Shown here piece after piece: positions 1 to 7,294 of a DNA stretch of 11,331 nucleotides (positions within the stretch are counted from its first letter, which is position 1; every line of letters begins with the position of its first letter). The DNA is from JAAFIP01 sp043769005. Lineage in GTDB: Bacteria > Pseudomonadota > Gammaproteobacteria > Burkholderiales > Burkholderiaceae_C. The translations under genes were made by a program, and so were the position numbers. The stretch is from assembly GCA_043769005.1 (NCBI GenBank), contig JAYVJV010000195.1, positions 1 to 11,331 on the forward strand, written 5' to 3'. A model generated the notes under the pieces. It was not told the DNA's origin and did not search any database. It worked only from the letters and a program-made list of their open reading frames with translations.

Positions 1-1
1 T

Positions 2-1816
2 TTGACATCCGACATGTACACGCGCGTGGATTTTGGTACGGACGGTGTTGAAGTCGTACGTGGTGGCGGCGCATCTACGATGGCCAGCAACTCACCAGGC
101 GGTGTTATCAACTTCCTGTCCAAGACGGGTGAGGTCAAGGGCGGTAGCGTCGGCCTGTCCTATGGCACCAATGGAAATTTGCGGGCAGATTTCAACGTCG
201 GTGGCCCCTTGAGCGCAACTTCACGTTTTAACGTTTCAGGATATTTGCGTGGTGGTGAGGGTCCACGCGACACAGGTGGACTGAAGATGGAGCAGGGCTT
301 CCAACTGCGCGCCAACATGACCACTGATCTGGGTGCCGGTAGCTTTGTGCGCTTTAACGCGAAGGTCTTGGACGACAAGTCACCTACGCTGCTCACAGTA
401 CCCGTACGGATCGTGAATCAACAAATCGTTACCGTTCCCGGCATTGACCCACGCACATTTACACCTTACTCGAACCGTCTGCCATTGGTGCCCAATTGGG
501 GCCAGTACAACAGCGGTTCACAAAACGTCAATGATGGCCTGAAGGTTCAATCTTTGGCGCTTGGAAACGAGCTGTCGCTCAACGTAGGTAACGACTGGAC
601 ACTGAAGAACAACTTTCGGATGACGCGCTCAACGGGTATTTTCTCTGGAATCATGCCTGCCGACTCTATCGCTGCGCCATTTACCACCTATACAGGGTTG
701 TTCCTTGGGTCAAAATTCCGTGATGCGGGTTCTGCCTTCAATGATGTGAAATTGACCAAGTCGTTCAAGCTGGATGCGGGCTCCAGCCTCAATACCACCG
801 CCGGCTTGTTTTACGGCAGCCAGAAATATGACCAAGACTGGGAAATCGGCGGCTTTAACAATCAGACGATTGCCAGCCCAGGTGCTACTGCTACGGGCTA
901 CACCTCCTTCTTTAAGCGTTCAGCCAACGTCACCTACAACCAGCTTGCACCCTATGCTGCATTAGGCTATGTCGCTGGGCCATTGAACTTGGATGCCAGC
1001 GTACGCTTTGACAACCAGACCGCCAAAGGCAACACGCAGGCTGGCGGCAACCCATTGCATGCAACAGACTACACCTCCAAGCACACGTCATATAGCTTGG
1101 GTACAAACTACTCTCTCAATAAGGATGTATCCCTATTTGGTCGTGTGAGCGATGGTGCGGCTTTCAACTCTGATCGCATATTGTTCTCGGCACCTGCTGC
1201 TTGCACAACCTGTTTCCAAGGCAAAGATGTACCGGTGAACAAGGTACAGCAAATGGAAGTCGGCATGAAAATGCGCAGCGGTAATCTGAGCACATTTGCC
1301 ACGTTGTTCCATGCGAAGACTGACGAGTCTAACTTTGACTTATCCAATACCAACAATCCCATTACCACTCAAAACAAATACAAGGCTAGCGGTATTGAAC
1401 TTGAAGCGGGTTACAAAATGGGCATGTTCCGTCTGAATGGCGGTTTAACTTACACCAAGGCAAGCGTAACTGAGTCTAATGTCGCCGGGTATGCTGGCAA
1501 GACCCCAAATCGGCAAGCAAAGCTGATTTACCAGGTGGCACCGACAGTCAGCTTCAGCGGCATCAATGCTGGCATGACTTTCATTGGCACGTCTTCATCG
1601 AAAGATGCCCAGACCTCTGCACAAGAGGCCGAGTTGCCAGCATACATGTACAGCAATTTGTTTGTCAACATGGATGTCAACAAGAGCTGGAATCTGGGTC
1701 TTGCTGTGAACAACGTTTTCAACAAGATCGGCTACACGGAAGTCAACTCTGACCGCGCAGCAGCACGCTCTATCAATGGACGCACGTTCAAGTTGGCTGC
1801 AAAATACAGCTTCTAA
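2..1816 (+). CDS. TonB-dependent outer-membrane receptor, 5'-truncated by window edge (probable sucrose/sugar receptor)
   Basis: Energised by TonB-ExbB-ExbD, such receptors import substrates through a 22-strand outer-membrane barrel closed by a plug. The frame is open from the left edge; the first full codon is at base 2 and the true start, signal peptide, TonB box and most of the plug lie outside. Residues 16-41 of the visible part (VEVVRGG...SPGGVINFLSKTG) match the end of the plug domain, whose usual form is IEVLRGP...GGVINIVTK. The remaining ~560 residues show the alternating aromatic/polar pattern of a barrel, and the protein ends in ...KLAAKYSF, with the C-terminal Phe typical of proteins inserted by the Bam machinery. 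A CxxC pair (401-404) sits in a probable extracellular loop. A sucrose phosphorylase and sugar transporter follow, so sucrose is the inferred ligand. A siderophore receptor cannot be excluded from sequence alone. Confidence 0.9.
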   Translation: MTSDMYTRVDFGTDGVEVVRGGGASTMASNSPGGVINFLSKTGEVKGGSVGLSYGTNGNLRADFNVGGPLSATSRFNVSGYLRGGEGPRDTGGLKMEQGFQLRANMTTDLGAGSFVRFNAKVLDDKSPTLLTVPVRIVNQQIVTVPGIDPRTFTPYSNRLPLVPNWGQYNSGSQNVNDGLKVQSLALGNELSLNVGNDWTLKNNFRMTRSTGIFSGIMPADSIAAPFTTYTGLFLGSKFRDAGSAFNDVKLTKSFKLDAGSSLNTTAGLFYGSQKYDQDWEIGGFNNQTIASPGATATGYTSFFKRSANVTYNQLAPYAALGYVAGPLNLDASVRFDNQTAKGNTQAGGNPLHATDYTSKHTSYSLGTNYSLNKDVSLFGRVSDGAAFNSDRILFSAPAACTTCFQGKDVPVNKVQQMEVGMKMRSGNLSTFATLFHAKTDESNFDLSNTNNPITTQNKYKASGIELEAGYKMGMFRLNGGLTYTKASVTESNVAGYAGKTPNRQAKLIYQVAPTVSFSGINAGMTFIGTSSSKDAQTSAQEAELPAYMYSNLFVNMDVNKSWNLGLAVNNVFNKIGYTEVNSDRAAARSINGRTFKLAAKYSF

Positions 1817-1845
1817 TTGAACGCTTTAGCCCCATTGGCTAATAA
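1817..1845 (+). promoter_or_regulatory. candidate sigma-70 promoter for the sucrose phosphorylase operon
   Basis: TTGAAC (1817-1822) and TAATAA (1840-1845) are separated by 17 bases. The -35 match is fair (4 of 6) and the -10 match is poor (3 of 6). Transcription would begin near 1852, inside the left arm of the terminator hairpin. Such a transcript would lack part of that arm and could escape termination. This is inference from spacing only. Confidence 0.25.
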
Positions 1846-1846
1846 C

Positions 1847-1881
1847 GGGCGCGGGACATAAAAGTGCCGCGCCCTATTTTT
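1847..1881 (+). terminator. intrinsic terminator after the TonB-dependent receptor, abutting the sucrose phosphorylase start
   Basis: GGGCGCGG (1847-1854) and CCGCGCCC (1867-1874) form a perfect 8-base GC stem. An inner AC/GT pairing across a G-G mismatch can extend it. It is followed by TATTTTT (1875-1881). The T-run ends 5 bases before the phosphorylase ATG at 1887. The hairpin should stop receptor transcripts, or act as an attenuator between receptor and downstream operon. Confidence 0.8.
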
Positions 1882-1886
1882 GATAT

Positions 1887-3401
1887 ATGAAAAACCAAGT
1901 TCAACTCATTGCCTACGCTGAGCGATTGTCTGGCGACTCAGGCGCTGGTGATTTAAAAGCATTGACCCGTGTGCTGGAGGGCCCACTGGTGAATGTTTTT
2001 GGCGGCGTACATCTGCTGCCTTTTTATGACAGCATCCACGGCGCGGATGCCGGCTTTGACCCCAAAGACCATCTGAATATTGATCCGACTCTGGGTACGT
2101 GGTCGGATGTGGCGCGCTTGGCGCAGACACATGACGTGATGGCTGACGTGATCGTCAACCACATGTCGGCGCAATCGCCCCAGTTTAAGGATGCGTGTGC
2201 GCGGGGTGCTGCCTCGCCGTACGCAGGCCTGTTTTTAACACAGGAGAAAATCTTCCCCGCTGGGGCTACACCTGCGCAATTGCAGGCAATCTACCGTCCA
2301 CGACCTACCCCAGCATTTACGCCCTATACCTTTGCGGATGGGCGTACGCGCTTGATGTGGACTACATTTACCGATCAGCAGATTGATATTGACGTAACGC
2401 ACCCAGCGGGTATGCAATATCTGCAAGACATTTTGAAGACGCTGGCACACAACGGCGTGCGCATGATTCGGCTGGATGCCGTGGGCTACGCCATGAAAAT
2501 TGCAGGCAGCTCCTGCTTTATGTTGCCGCAAACATTTGACTTTATCTCGCAGTTGTCTACCGATGCCCGCGCCCACGGCATCGAGGTGCTGGTAGAGGTG
2601 CACTCGTACTATGCTACGCAAATAGAGATCGCAAAAAAGGTCGACTGCGTGTACGACTTTGCACTGCCGCCCCTGTTGTTGCACGCTTTCCATTTTGGTA
2701 CGGCGCAGCCGCTCAAGCGCTGGATAGATATTCGCCCGCATAACGCCGTGACGGTGCTAGACACACATGACGGTATTGGCATCATCGACATCGGGGCCGA
2801 CAAAACCGACCGCGTGGGCAAACCCGGCCTGGTGCCAGACCATGAGCTGGATGCCATGGTAGAGGCCATTCACCACGCCAGCCACAACCAAAGCCGCCAG
2901 GCGACGGGCGCTGCTGCATCCAACCTGGATTTGTACCAGGTCAACTGCACTTACTTTGACGCGCTGGGTGGCGATGAGACCAAATATCTGCTGTGCCGTG
3001 CCGTGCAATTTTTCTTGCCCGGTGTCCCGCAGGTGTACTACGTGGGCCTGCTCGCGGGCCACAATGACATGGCGCTACTCGCTCGCACGGGGGTGGGGCG
3101 CGACATTAACCGCCACTACTACAACGAAGACGACATCGCGCATGAACTACAGCGCCCGGTGGTGCAGCGATTAATCGACCTCATCAAGCTACGCAATACG
3201 CATGCGGCGTTTCAGGGAGTTTTCAAAATACTCACTTTTTCAGAGCAAACTATTGCGCTGGAATGGCGACAAGGCGCAGATTTTGCTCAACTGGAAGTCA
3301 ACTTTAAGAGCGCTAACGGCCAACTGCGTTACAGCCATGCAGTGCAGATGCGGACATTGAACTTTGTGCAAGAAAACGCGCCTGCGGCGCTGACCCTCTA
3401 A
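1887..3401 (+). CDS. sucrose phosphorylase (GH13 subfamily 18)
   Basis: Catalyses reversible phosphorolysis of sucrose to alpha-D-glucose 1-phosphate and fructose in the cytoplasm, by a double-displacement mechanism. The 504 residues match the usual length, and the N-terminus MKNQVQLIAYAERL aligns with the Bifidobacterium adolescentis enzyme (MKNKVQLITYADRL), fixing the start. Catalytic residues are present: nucleophile Asp197 in RLDAVGY, acid/base Glu237 in EVHSYY, and stabiliser Asp295 in DTHDGIG, equivalent to Asp192, Glu232 and Asp290 of that enzyme. The substrate loops YRPRP (136-140) and ASNLDLYQVN (344-353) favour a true sucrose phosphorylase over related glucosylglycerol or sucrose-6'-phosphate enzymes. 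The C-terminal beta domain (about 440-504) is present. There is no Shine-Dalgarno sequence: the bases before ATG are the T-run of a terminator. The transporter gene follows after 15 bases, so the two are very likely one operon. Confidence 0.95.
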   Translation: MKNQVQLIAYAERLSGDSGAGDLKALTRVLEGPLVNVFGGVHLLPFYDSIHGADAGFDPKDHLNIDPTLGTWSDVARLAQTHDVMADVIVNHMSAQSPQFKDACARGAASPYAGLFLTQEKIFPAGATPAQLQAIYRPRPTPAFTPYTFADGRTRLMWTTFTDQQIDIDVTHPAGMQYLQDILKTLAHNGVRMIRLDAVGYAMKIAGSSCFMLPQTFDFISQLSTDARAHGIEVLVEVHSYYATQIEIAKKVDCVYDFALPPLLLHAFHFGTAQPLKRWIDIRPHNAVTVLDTHDGIGIIDIGADKTDRVGKPGLVPDHELDAMVEAIHHASHNQSRQATGAAASNLDLYQVNCTYFDALGGDETKYLLCRAVQFFLPGVPQVYYVGLLAGHNDMALLARTGVGRDINRHYYNEDDIAHELQRPVVQRLIDLIKLRNTHAAFQGVFKILTFSEQTIALEWRQGADFAQLEVNFKSANGQLRYSHAVQMRTLNFVQENAPAALTL

Positions 3402-3416
3402 AACCGGAGACAAGCA

Positions 3417-4736
3417 ATGATTAAACCTAATTTATCCATCCGACAAATTATCAACATGAATGTCGGTTTTTTCGGCATTCAGTACAGCTTTGGCCTGCAG
3501 CAGGCCAACATGAGCCCAATCTACAAATACCTGGGGGCCGACGAAGCGGCGCTGCCCCTGCTGTGGCTGGCTGGCCCGGTCACGGGCCTGATCGTGCAAC
3601 CCATCATTGGTGCTATGAGTGACCGAACGGTATCGCCCTGGGGTCGCAGAACACCCTATTTCATGATTGGCGCGCTGATCTGCAGCCTGTGCCTGCTGTG
3701 GATGCCCTTTAGCTCGGCGCTGTGGATGGCGGCGGGAATTTTGTGGATTCTGGATGCGGCCAACAACGTCACCATGGAGCCCTACCGCGCCTATGTGAGC
3801 GACCGGCTCAACCCACCGCAGCACCATTCGGGCTTTCTCATCCAGAGCGCGTTTACCGGGCTGGCGCAGACGCTGGCCTACCTTACCCCTACGTTGATGT
3901 TGCTGATAGGAATCAACAAAGACACTGTCAATTCGAGCAACATCCCGCATATCACCATCATTGCCTTTGTAATCGGCGCTTTTCTCTCAATCACTACGGT
4001 GTGGTGGTCCGTCAAGACCACGCCGGAGTTGCCGCTCACGAAAGAGGAGCTGGCGACCATTCAAGCCAAGCCACGCGGCATCAGTGGTACGTTTGCAGAG
4101 ATTTGGCTGGCCATCAAAGAAATGCCCGACACCATGCGCCGCCTGTGGTGGATGAAGCTGTTTCAGTGGTACGGCATGATGTGCTACTGGATTTATATCG
4201 TCCCTGCGGTGGCCAAAAGCATTTTCCAAACCAGCGATGCCACGTCGGAAGGCTTTAGAGATGCCAGTTTGCTCAATGGTCAGATTGGCGGTTTTTATAA
4301 CTTCATTGCGTTCCTGGCGGCGTTTGCCATGATTCCTATCTCCCGCAAATTCGGCCCACGCAATGTGCACGCCCTGTGCCTGACGCTGGCGGGCATTGCC
4401 ATGTGGTGCATACCCAGCATCCAGAATAAATGGCTGCTGTTTGTACCGATGATCGGTGTCGGCCTGGCCTGGGGCAGCATTATGGGCAACCCCTACATCA
4501 TGCTGGCAGGCAGCATACCGCCTGAGCGGGCCGGCGTGTACATGGGCATCTTCAACATGTTTATCGTCATCCCCATGATCATTCAGATGCTGACTTTGCC
4601 GCTGATCTACAAGTCTGTTTTGAGTAGCGACCCGGGTAACGTGCTGCGCTTGGCGGGCGTGTTTTTAGTCATCGCAGCAATCATGGCAATGCGGATACGT
4701 GGGCAAGAGCGGGTAGCTGTTCCGGCTGCCGCATAA
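3417..4736 (+). CDS. GPH/SLC45-type sugar:cation symporter (probable sucrose permease)
   Basis: An inner-membrane secondary transporter of 439 residues with about 12 hydrophobic segments (roughly 14-33, 45-64, 80-98, 101-118, 141-165, 175-197, then six more after a loop near 200-245). The motif SDRTVSPWGRRTPYF (68-82) is the loop 2-3 signature, RxGRR type, shared by glycoside-pentoside-hexuronide and SLC45/plant sucrose transporters. LDAANN (112-117) and EPYRAYVSDR (121-130) are also typical of that group. A GGAG ribosome binding site (3406-3409) lies 7 bases before the ATG. It directly follows sucrose phosphorylase, so the inferred role is cation-coupled import of intact sucrose for intracellular phosphorolysis. 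Maltose or another disaccharide is the main alternative. Confidence 0.85.
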   Translation: MIKPNLSIRQIINMNVGFFGIQYSFGLQQANMSPIYKYLGADEAALPLLWLAGPVTGLIVQPIIGAMSDRTVSPWGRRTPYFMIGALICSLCLLWMPFSSALWMAAGILWILDAANNVTMEPYRAYVSDRLNPPQHHSGFLIQSAFTGLAQTLAYLTPTLMLLIGINKDTVNSSNIPHITIIAFVIGAFLSITTVWWSVKTTPELPLTKEELATIQAKPRGISGTFAEIWLAIKEMPDTMRRLWWMKLFQWYGMMCYWIYIVPAVAKSIFQTSDATSEGFRDASLLNGQIGGFYNFIAFLAAFAMIPISRKFGPRNVHALCLTLAGIAMWCIPSIQNKWLLFVPMIGVGLAWGSIMGNPYIMLAGSIPPERAGVYMGIFNMFIVIPMIIQMLTLPLIYKSVLSSDPGNVLRLAGVFLVIAAIMAMRIRGQERVAVPAAA

Positions 4737-4743
4737 GCGCCTG

Positions 4744-4767
4744 CCGCACATTCGCTGCGGTGTGCGG
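4744..4767 (+). terminator. weak hairpin just after the sugar transporter
   Basis: CCGCACA (4744-4750) and TGTGCGG (4761-4767) pair perfectly over 7 bases with a 10-base loop, 7 bases after the transporter stop. No good T-run follows (ATTGGTTGTAATTT), so it is more likely a 3'-end stabiliser or leaky terminator than a complete one. Confidence 0.35.
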
Positions 4768-4780
4768 ATTGGTTGTAATT

Positions 4781-4830
4781 TGCTATTATTTCAGTAGCTG
4801 CTTACGCCCTATTTTATAGGACTACAAGCT
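4781..4830 (+). repeat. short interspersed palindromic repeat, copy A
   Basis: A 50-base copy of an element also present inverted at 7118-7167 and 10709-10758. It shares the 22-base block at 4796-4817, beginning AGCTGCTTACGCCC, without mismatch with copy B. It contains two small hairpins, GCTAT...GTAGC at the left end (one G-T pair) and CCTAT-TTT-ATAGG (4808-4820). The class resembles short intergenic repeats I recall as frequent in Comamonadaceae genomes. It lies between the transporter and the bidirectional terminator. Confidence 0.75.
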
Positions 4831-4836
4831 TAAAGA

Positions 4837-4868
4837 CCTCGCAAGAAATGATCTTGCGAGGCTTTTTT
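4837..4868 (+). terminator. strong intrinsic terminator between convergent genes
   Basis: CCTCGCAAG (4837-4845) and CTTGCGAGG (4853-4861) form a perfect 9-base stem with a 7-base loop. It is followed on the + strand by C and six Ts (4863-4868), ending transcripts of the sugar operon. On the - strand the same stem is followed by TCTTTAAGC, a weaker U-tract, so it may also help end pckG, whose stop codon is 36 bases away. Confidence 0.88.
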
Positions 4869-4904
4869 ATGCCCTTTAGCAGCCAGGGGCTTGGGCAGGG
4901 CAGC

Positions 4905-6803
4905 TTAGGCCGCTAAGCGCTGCGCAATTTGGGCTTTGGTTGCCACCAGCTCTTGCGGCAAGTGGTGTTTAAGCTGGGTAAACAAAGCGTCATGCAGCTT
5001 GAGCTCGGCCGTCCAGGCGGCTTTGTCGAAGCTGGTGACGGTCTTGAACTGCTCGGCGCTGAAGTCCAGTCCAGTCCAGTTGATCTCGTCATACGTGGGG
5101 CTCACGCCCACCGCGTGGTCTACGCCTTTGGCGGTGCCTTCAATGCGGTCGATCATCCATTTGAGCACGCGCATGTTCTCGCCGTAGCCGGGCCAGACAA
5201 ACTTGCCGTCGACGCCCTTGCGGAACCAGTTGGCAGTAAAGATGCGCGGCACTTTGGCACCGGTGGCGGCGAGCTTTTCGCCCATGTTCAGCCAGTGCTG
5301 GAAGTAGTCGCTCATGTTGTAGCCCGCAAAGGCGATCATGGCAAACGGGTCGCGGCGCACCACGCCCTCTTGGCCGACGATGGCCGCAGTGGTCTCTGAG
5401 CCCATGGTGGCGGCCATGTACACGCCCTCGACCCAGTTACGTCCTTCCATCACCAGCGGCACCGTGGTGGAGCGTCGGCCACCGAAGATGAAGGCATCAA
5501 TCGGCACGCCTTTGGGGTCGTCCCAGGCGGGGTCAAGCGCGGGGTTGTTGGTGGCGGCCACCGTAAAGCGCGAGTTGGGGTGGGCGGCCTTGGCACCGGT
5601 GGCCTTGGCGATTTCGGGGGTCCAGTCCTTGCCCTGCCAGTCGATCAAATGCTTAGGGAAACTGCCGGTGTCGCTCTCCATGCCCTCCCACCACACGTCG
5701 CCGTCGTCGGTCAGGCCGACGTTGGTGTAAATGGTGTCTTTGGTCAGACTGAGCATGCAGTTGGGGTTGGTCTTCATGTTGGTGCCGGGAGCCACGCCAA
5801 AGTAGCCCGCTTCGGGGTTGATGGCGTACATGCGACCGTCTTTGCCCGGCTTGATCCAGGCGATGTCGTCACCAATGGTGGTGACCTTCCAGCCCTCAAA
5901 GCCAGCCGGTGGCACCAGCATGGAAAAGTTGGTTTTGCCACAGGCACTGGGGAAGGCCGCGGCCACATGGTATTTTTTGCCCGCCGGGCTGGTTACGCCC
6001 AAGATCAGCATGTGCTCGGCCAGCCAGCCGGGGTTGCTGCCGCTGGCGGCCTGCTTGCCCATGTTGGACGCAATGCGCAGGGCAAAGCATTTTTTGCCCA
6101 GCAGGGCGTTGCCGCCATAGCCCGAGCCGTAAGACCAGATTTCGCTGGTCTCGGGGTAGTGCACGATGTACTTGGTGGGGTTGCAGGGCCACGGCACGTC
6201 TTGTTGGCCTGTAGCCAGGGGTGCGCCGACGGTGTGCACGCAGGGCACAAACTCGCCATCAACACCCAGCACGTCGTACACGGCCTTGCCCATGCGGGTC
6301 ATCATTTTCATGTTGACGGCCACGTAGGCGCTGTCGGACACCTCAATACCAATGTGCGCAATGTCGCTGCCCAGCGGGCCCATGCTGAAGGGCACCACAT
6401 ACATGGTGCGGCCTTGCATGCAGCCGTCAAACAGGCCTTTTTGGGCGGCGTTGCCTTGCAGGGTGGCGCGCATCTCAGCAGGTGCGGCCCAGTTGTTGGT
6501 GGGGCCTGCGTCGTCTTTGTTGGCGCAGCAGATGAAGGTGCGGTCTTCGACACGCGCCACGTCCGAGGCCACGCTGTTGGCCAGGTAGCTGTTGGGGCGC
6601 TTGGCAGGGTTGAGCTTTTTCATGGTGCCGCCTGCGACCAGTAGCTGGCACAGGCGCTGGTATTCGTCGTCGCTGCCGTCGCACCAATAGATGGCGCTGG
6701 GCTTGCACAGGGCGGCCATGTCAGCCACCCAGGCAATCAGTTTGGCGTGTTTGACGTAAGTGGGGGTGCCTAATTGCAGCCCTTGCATCACGGGTGAGTT
6801 CAT
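4905..6803 (-). CDS. pckG: phosphoenolpyruvate carboxykinase (GTP)
   Basis: Converts oxaloacetate and GTP to phosphoenolpyruvate, GDP and CO2, the entry step of gluconeogenesis, in the cytoplasm (EC 4.1.1.32). The 632 residues match the usual length. The P-loop AFPSACGKTN (283-292) carries the hyper-reactive Cys288 characteristic of the GTP class. Other landmarks are Arg88 (VEDRTF), YGG at 229-231 for substrate binding, Lys237/Lys238, metal-ligand His264 (LAEHM), GDDIAW (311-316), FGGRRSTTVPL (440-450), and the guanine-binding region WFRKG...WPGYGEN (526-543). The ATG-type DNA terminus reads MNSPVMQG. AGGAG at 6817-6813 lies 9 bases before the start, supporting it. The gene is monocistronic here, convergent with the sugar transporter and divergent from the secreted DUF11 protein. 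A large palindrome in its leader suggests regulation. Several long open frames antisense to it are shadows of its GC-rich codons. Confidence 0.97.
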   Translation of the reverse strand: MNSPVMQGLQLGTPTYVKHAKLIAWVADMAALCKPSAIYWCDGSDDEYQRLCQLLVAGGTMKKLNPAKRPNSYLANSVASDVARVEDRTFICCANKDDAGPTNNWAAPAEMRATLQGNAAQKGLFDGCMQGRTMYVVPFSMGPLGSDIAHIGIEVSDSAYVAVNMKMMTRMGKAVYDVLGVDGEFVPCVHTVGAPLATGQQDVPWPCNPTKYIVHYPETSEIWSYGSGYGGNALLGKKCFALRIASNMGKQAASGSNPGWLAEHMLILGVTSPAGKKYHVAAAFPSACGKTNFSMLVPPAGFEGWKVTTIGDDIAWIKPGKDGRMYAINPEAGYFGVAPGTNMKTNPNCMLSLTKDTIYTNVGLTDDGDVWWEGMESDTGSFPKHLIDWQGKDWTPEIAKATGAKAAHPNSRFTVAATNNPALDPAWDDPKGVPIDAFIFGGRRSTTVPLVMEGRNWVEGVYMAATMGSETTAAIVGQEGVVRRDPFAMIAFAGYNMSDYFQHWLNMGEKLAATGAKVPRIFTANWFRKGVDGKFVWPGYGENMRVLKWMIDRIEGTAKGVDHAVGVSPTYDEINWTGLDFSAEQFKTVTSFDKAAWTAELKLHDALFTQLKHHLPQELVATKAQIAQRLAA

Positions 6804-6827
6804 AAAAAGTAGCTCCTAAAGTAAAAA

Positions 6828-6874
6828 CCTGGTTACAGCACAGCGCGCTCGTCGCGTGCTGTGCTGTAAACAGG
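6828..6874 (-). promoter_or_regulatory. large leader palindrome of pckG: attenuator-like hairpin or operator
   Basis: Arms 6828-6848 and 6854-6874 surround a 5-base loop. They pair over 21 positions with one mismatch (6832/6870) and one G-T pair; the inner TTACAGCACAGC/GCTGTGCTGTAA is perfect. Read on the pckG strand, the stem is followed at once by TTTTTAC and then by the AGGAG ribosome binding site. That is the layout of an intrinsic terminator within a leader. No other - strand gene lies upstream in the window, so it is not the end of a visible neighbouring gene. A dimeric repressor site is the alternative. Confidence 0.6.
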
Positions 6875-6922
6875 CTCAATCCCATTGCGTTACAAAACCC
6901 CAAAACCGCTGTCCAAGGGGTG

Positions 6923-6951
6923 ATTTTAAGAAGCAAAGGGGGGAGTTACCA
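6923..6951 (-). promoter_or_regulatory. candidate pckG promoter
   Basis: On the - strand TGGTAA (6951-6946) and TAAAAT (6928-6923) are 17 bases apart. The -10 matches 5 of 6, the -35 only 3 of 6. It would give a leader of roughly 110 bases that includes the palindrome. The -35 overlaps the first GTTACCA repeat. Confidence 0.25.
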
Positions 6952-7025
6952 CGCGGTTACCAATAAATTTCCAGGTTCTGTGCAAAGGCTGCGGGCGTGG
7001 TTAGTTAGTAAACACTATGGTGATT

Positions 7026-7039
7026 TTGTAAATTTACAA
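7026..7039. promoter_or_regulatory. 14-base perfect palindrome, candidate transcription-factor site
   Basis: TTGTAAATTTACAA is its own reverse complement. The TTG-N8-CAA geometry is that of FNR/CRP-family sites, though the inner bases differ from the FNR consensus TTGAT-N4-ATCAA. A second short palindrome, ACAATTGT (7039-7046), overlaps its edge. It lies between the two divergent genes and could serve either. Confidence 0.35.
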
Positions 7040-7117
7040 CAATTGTGCGTAACAACTGCCTTGTGCCCACGCCCTGCGGCAAAAGTCGCCTTCATGACAG
7101 ACTCTGATATTAAAATA

Positions 7118-7167
7118 CTGCTGTAGATCAATAAAATAGGGCGTAAGCAGCTCTTAAAAACATAGCG
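7118..7167 (-). repeat. short interspersed palindromic repeat, copy B
   Basis: Reverse-complement copy of the element at 4781-4830. Aligned over 50 bases without gaps, it shares the 22-base central block beginning AGCTGCTTACGCCC, and the GCTAT and CTACA flanks. It is located in the pckG/DUF11 intergenic region. Confidence 0.75.
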
Positions 7168-7294
7168 TACTGAGGTATTTTGTTTTCAATTGTGTGTCTT
7201 GCGTGTACGCTGCGCGGCATAAATCCCTCGTATTTGTTACCAAAATGAACGACACTGATGCCTTGAAATTTGAAATTTGTAAGAAAAAATAATC

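Larger units (their letters stand above)
6804..7294. other. 491-base divergent intergenic region between pckG and the DUF11 protein gene
   Basis: No convincing gene is present; the open frames across it have no ribosome binding site or recognisable product. From left to right it holds the pckG ribosome binding site, a 47-base palindrome (6828-6874), a possible pckG promoter (6923-6951), GTTACCA repeats (6945, 6956, 7236), a 14-base palindrome (7026-7039), repeat copy B (7118-7167) and an AT-rich leader with a tandem TGAAATT (7264-7277) before the ATG at 7295. The part from 7168 to 7263 shows nothing I can assign. Confidence 0.7.

Noticed and set aside
2235..2741. A 168-residue open frame antisense to sucrose phosphorylase
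   Set aside because: Fully inside a conserved enzyme gene with all catalytic residues; no initiation signals or recognisable product.
3432..3950. A 172-residue open frame antisense to the sugar transporter
   Set aside because: A shadow of a 12-helix transporter gene; it is a basic, Gln-rich translation without hydrophobic or domain features.
5580..6644. A 354-residue open frame antisense to pckG, and another at 4929-5399
   Set aside because: Both lie entirely within the well-supported pckG gene on the other strand. Their composition is His/Gly/Ala/Val-rich, they have no ribosome binding site and they resemble no family; they reflect codon bias of a GC-rich gene.
6920..7126. Small open frame of 68 residues in the intergenic region
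   Set aside because: No ribosome binding site, no recognisable features, and it overlaps palindromes and the edge of repeat copy B.
4781..7167. Copies A and B as ends of a composite transposon carrying pckG
   Set aside because: They are inverted and flank pckG, but they are short, belong to a family with a third copy elsewhere, no transposase is present, and pckG is a normal housekeeping gene.
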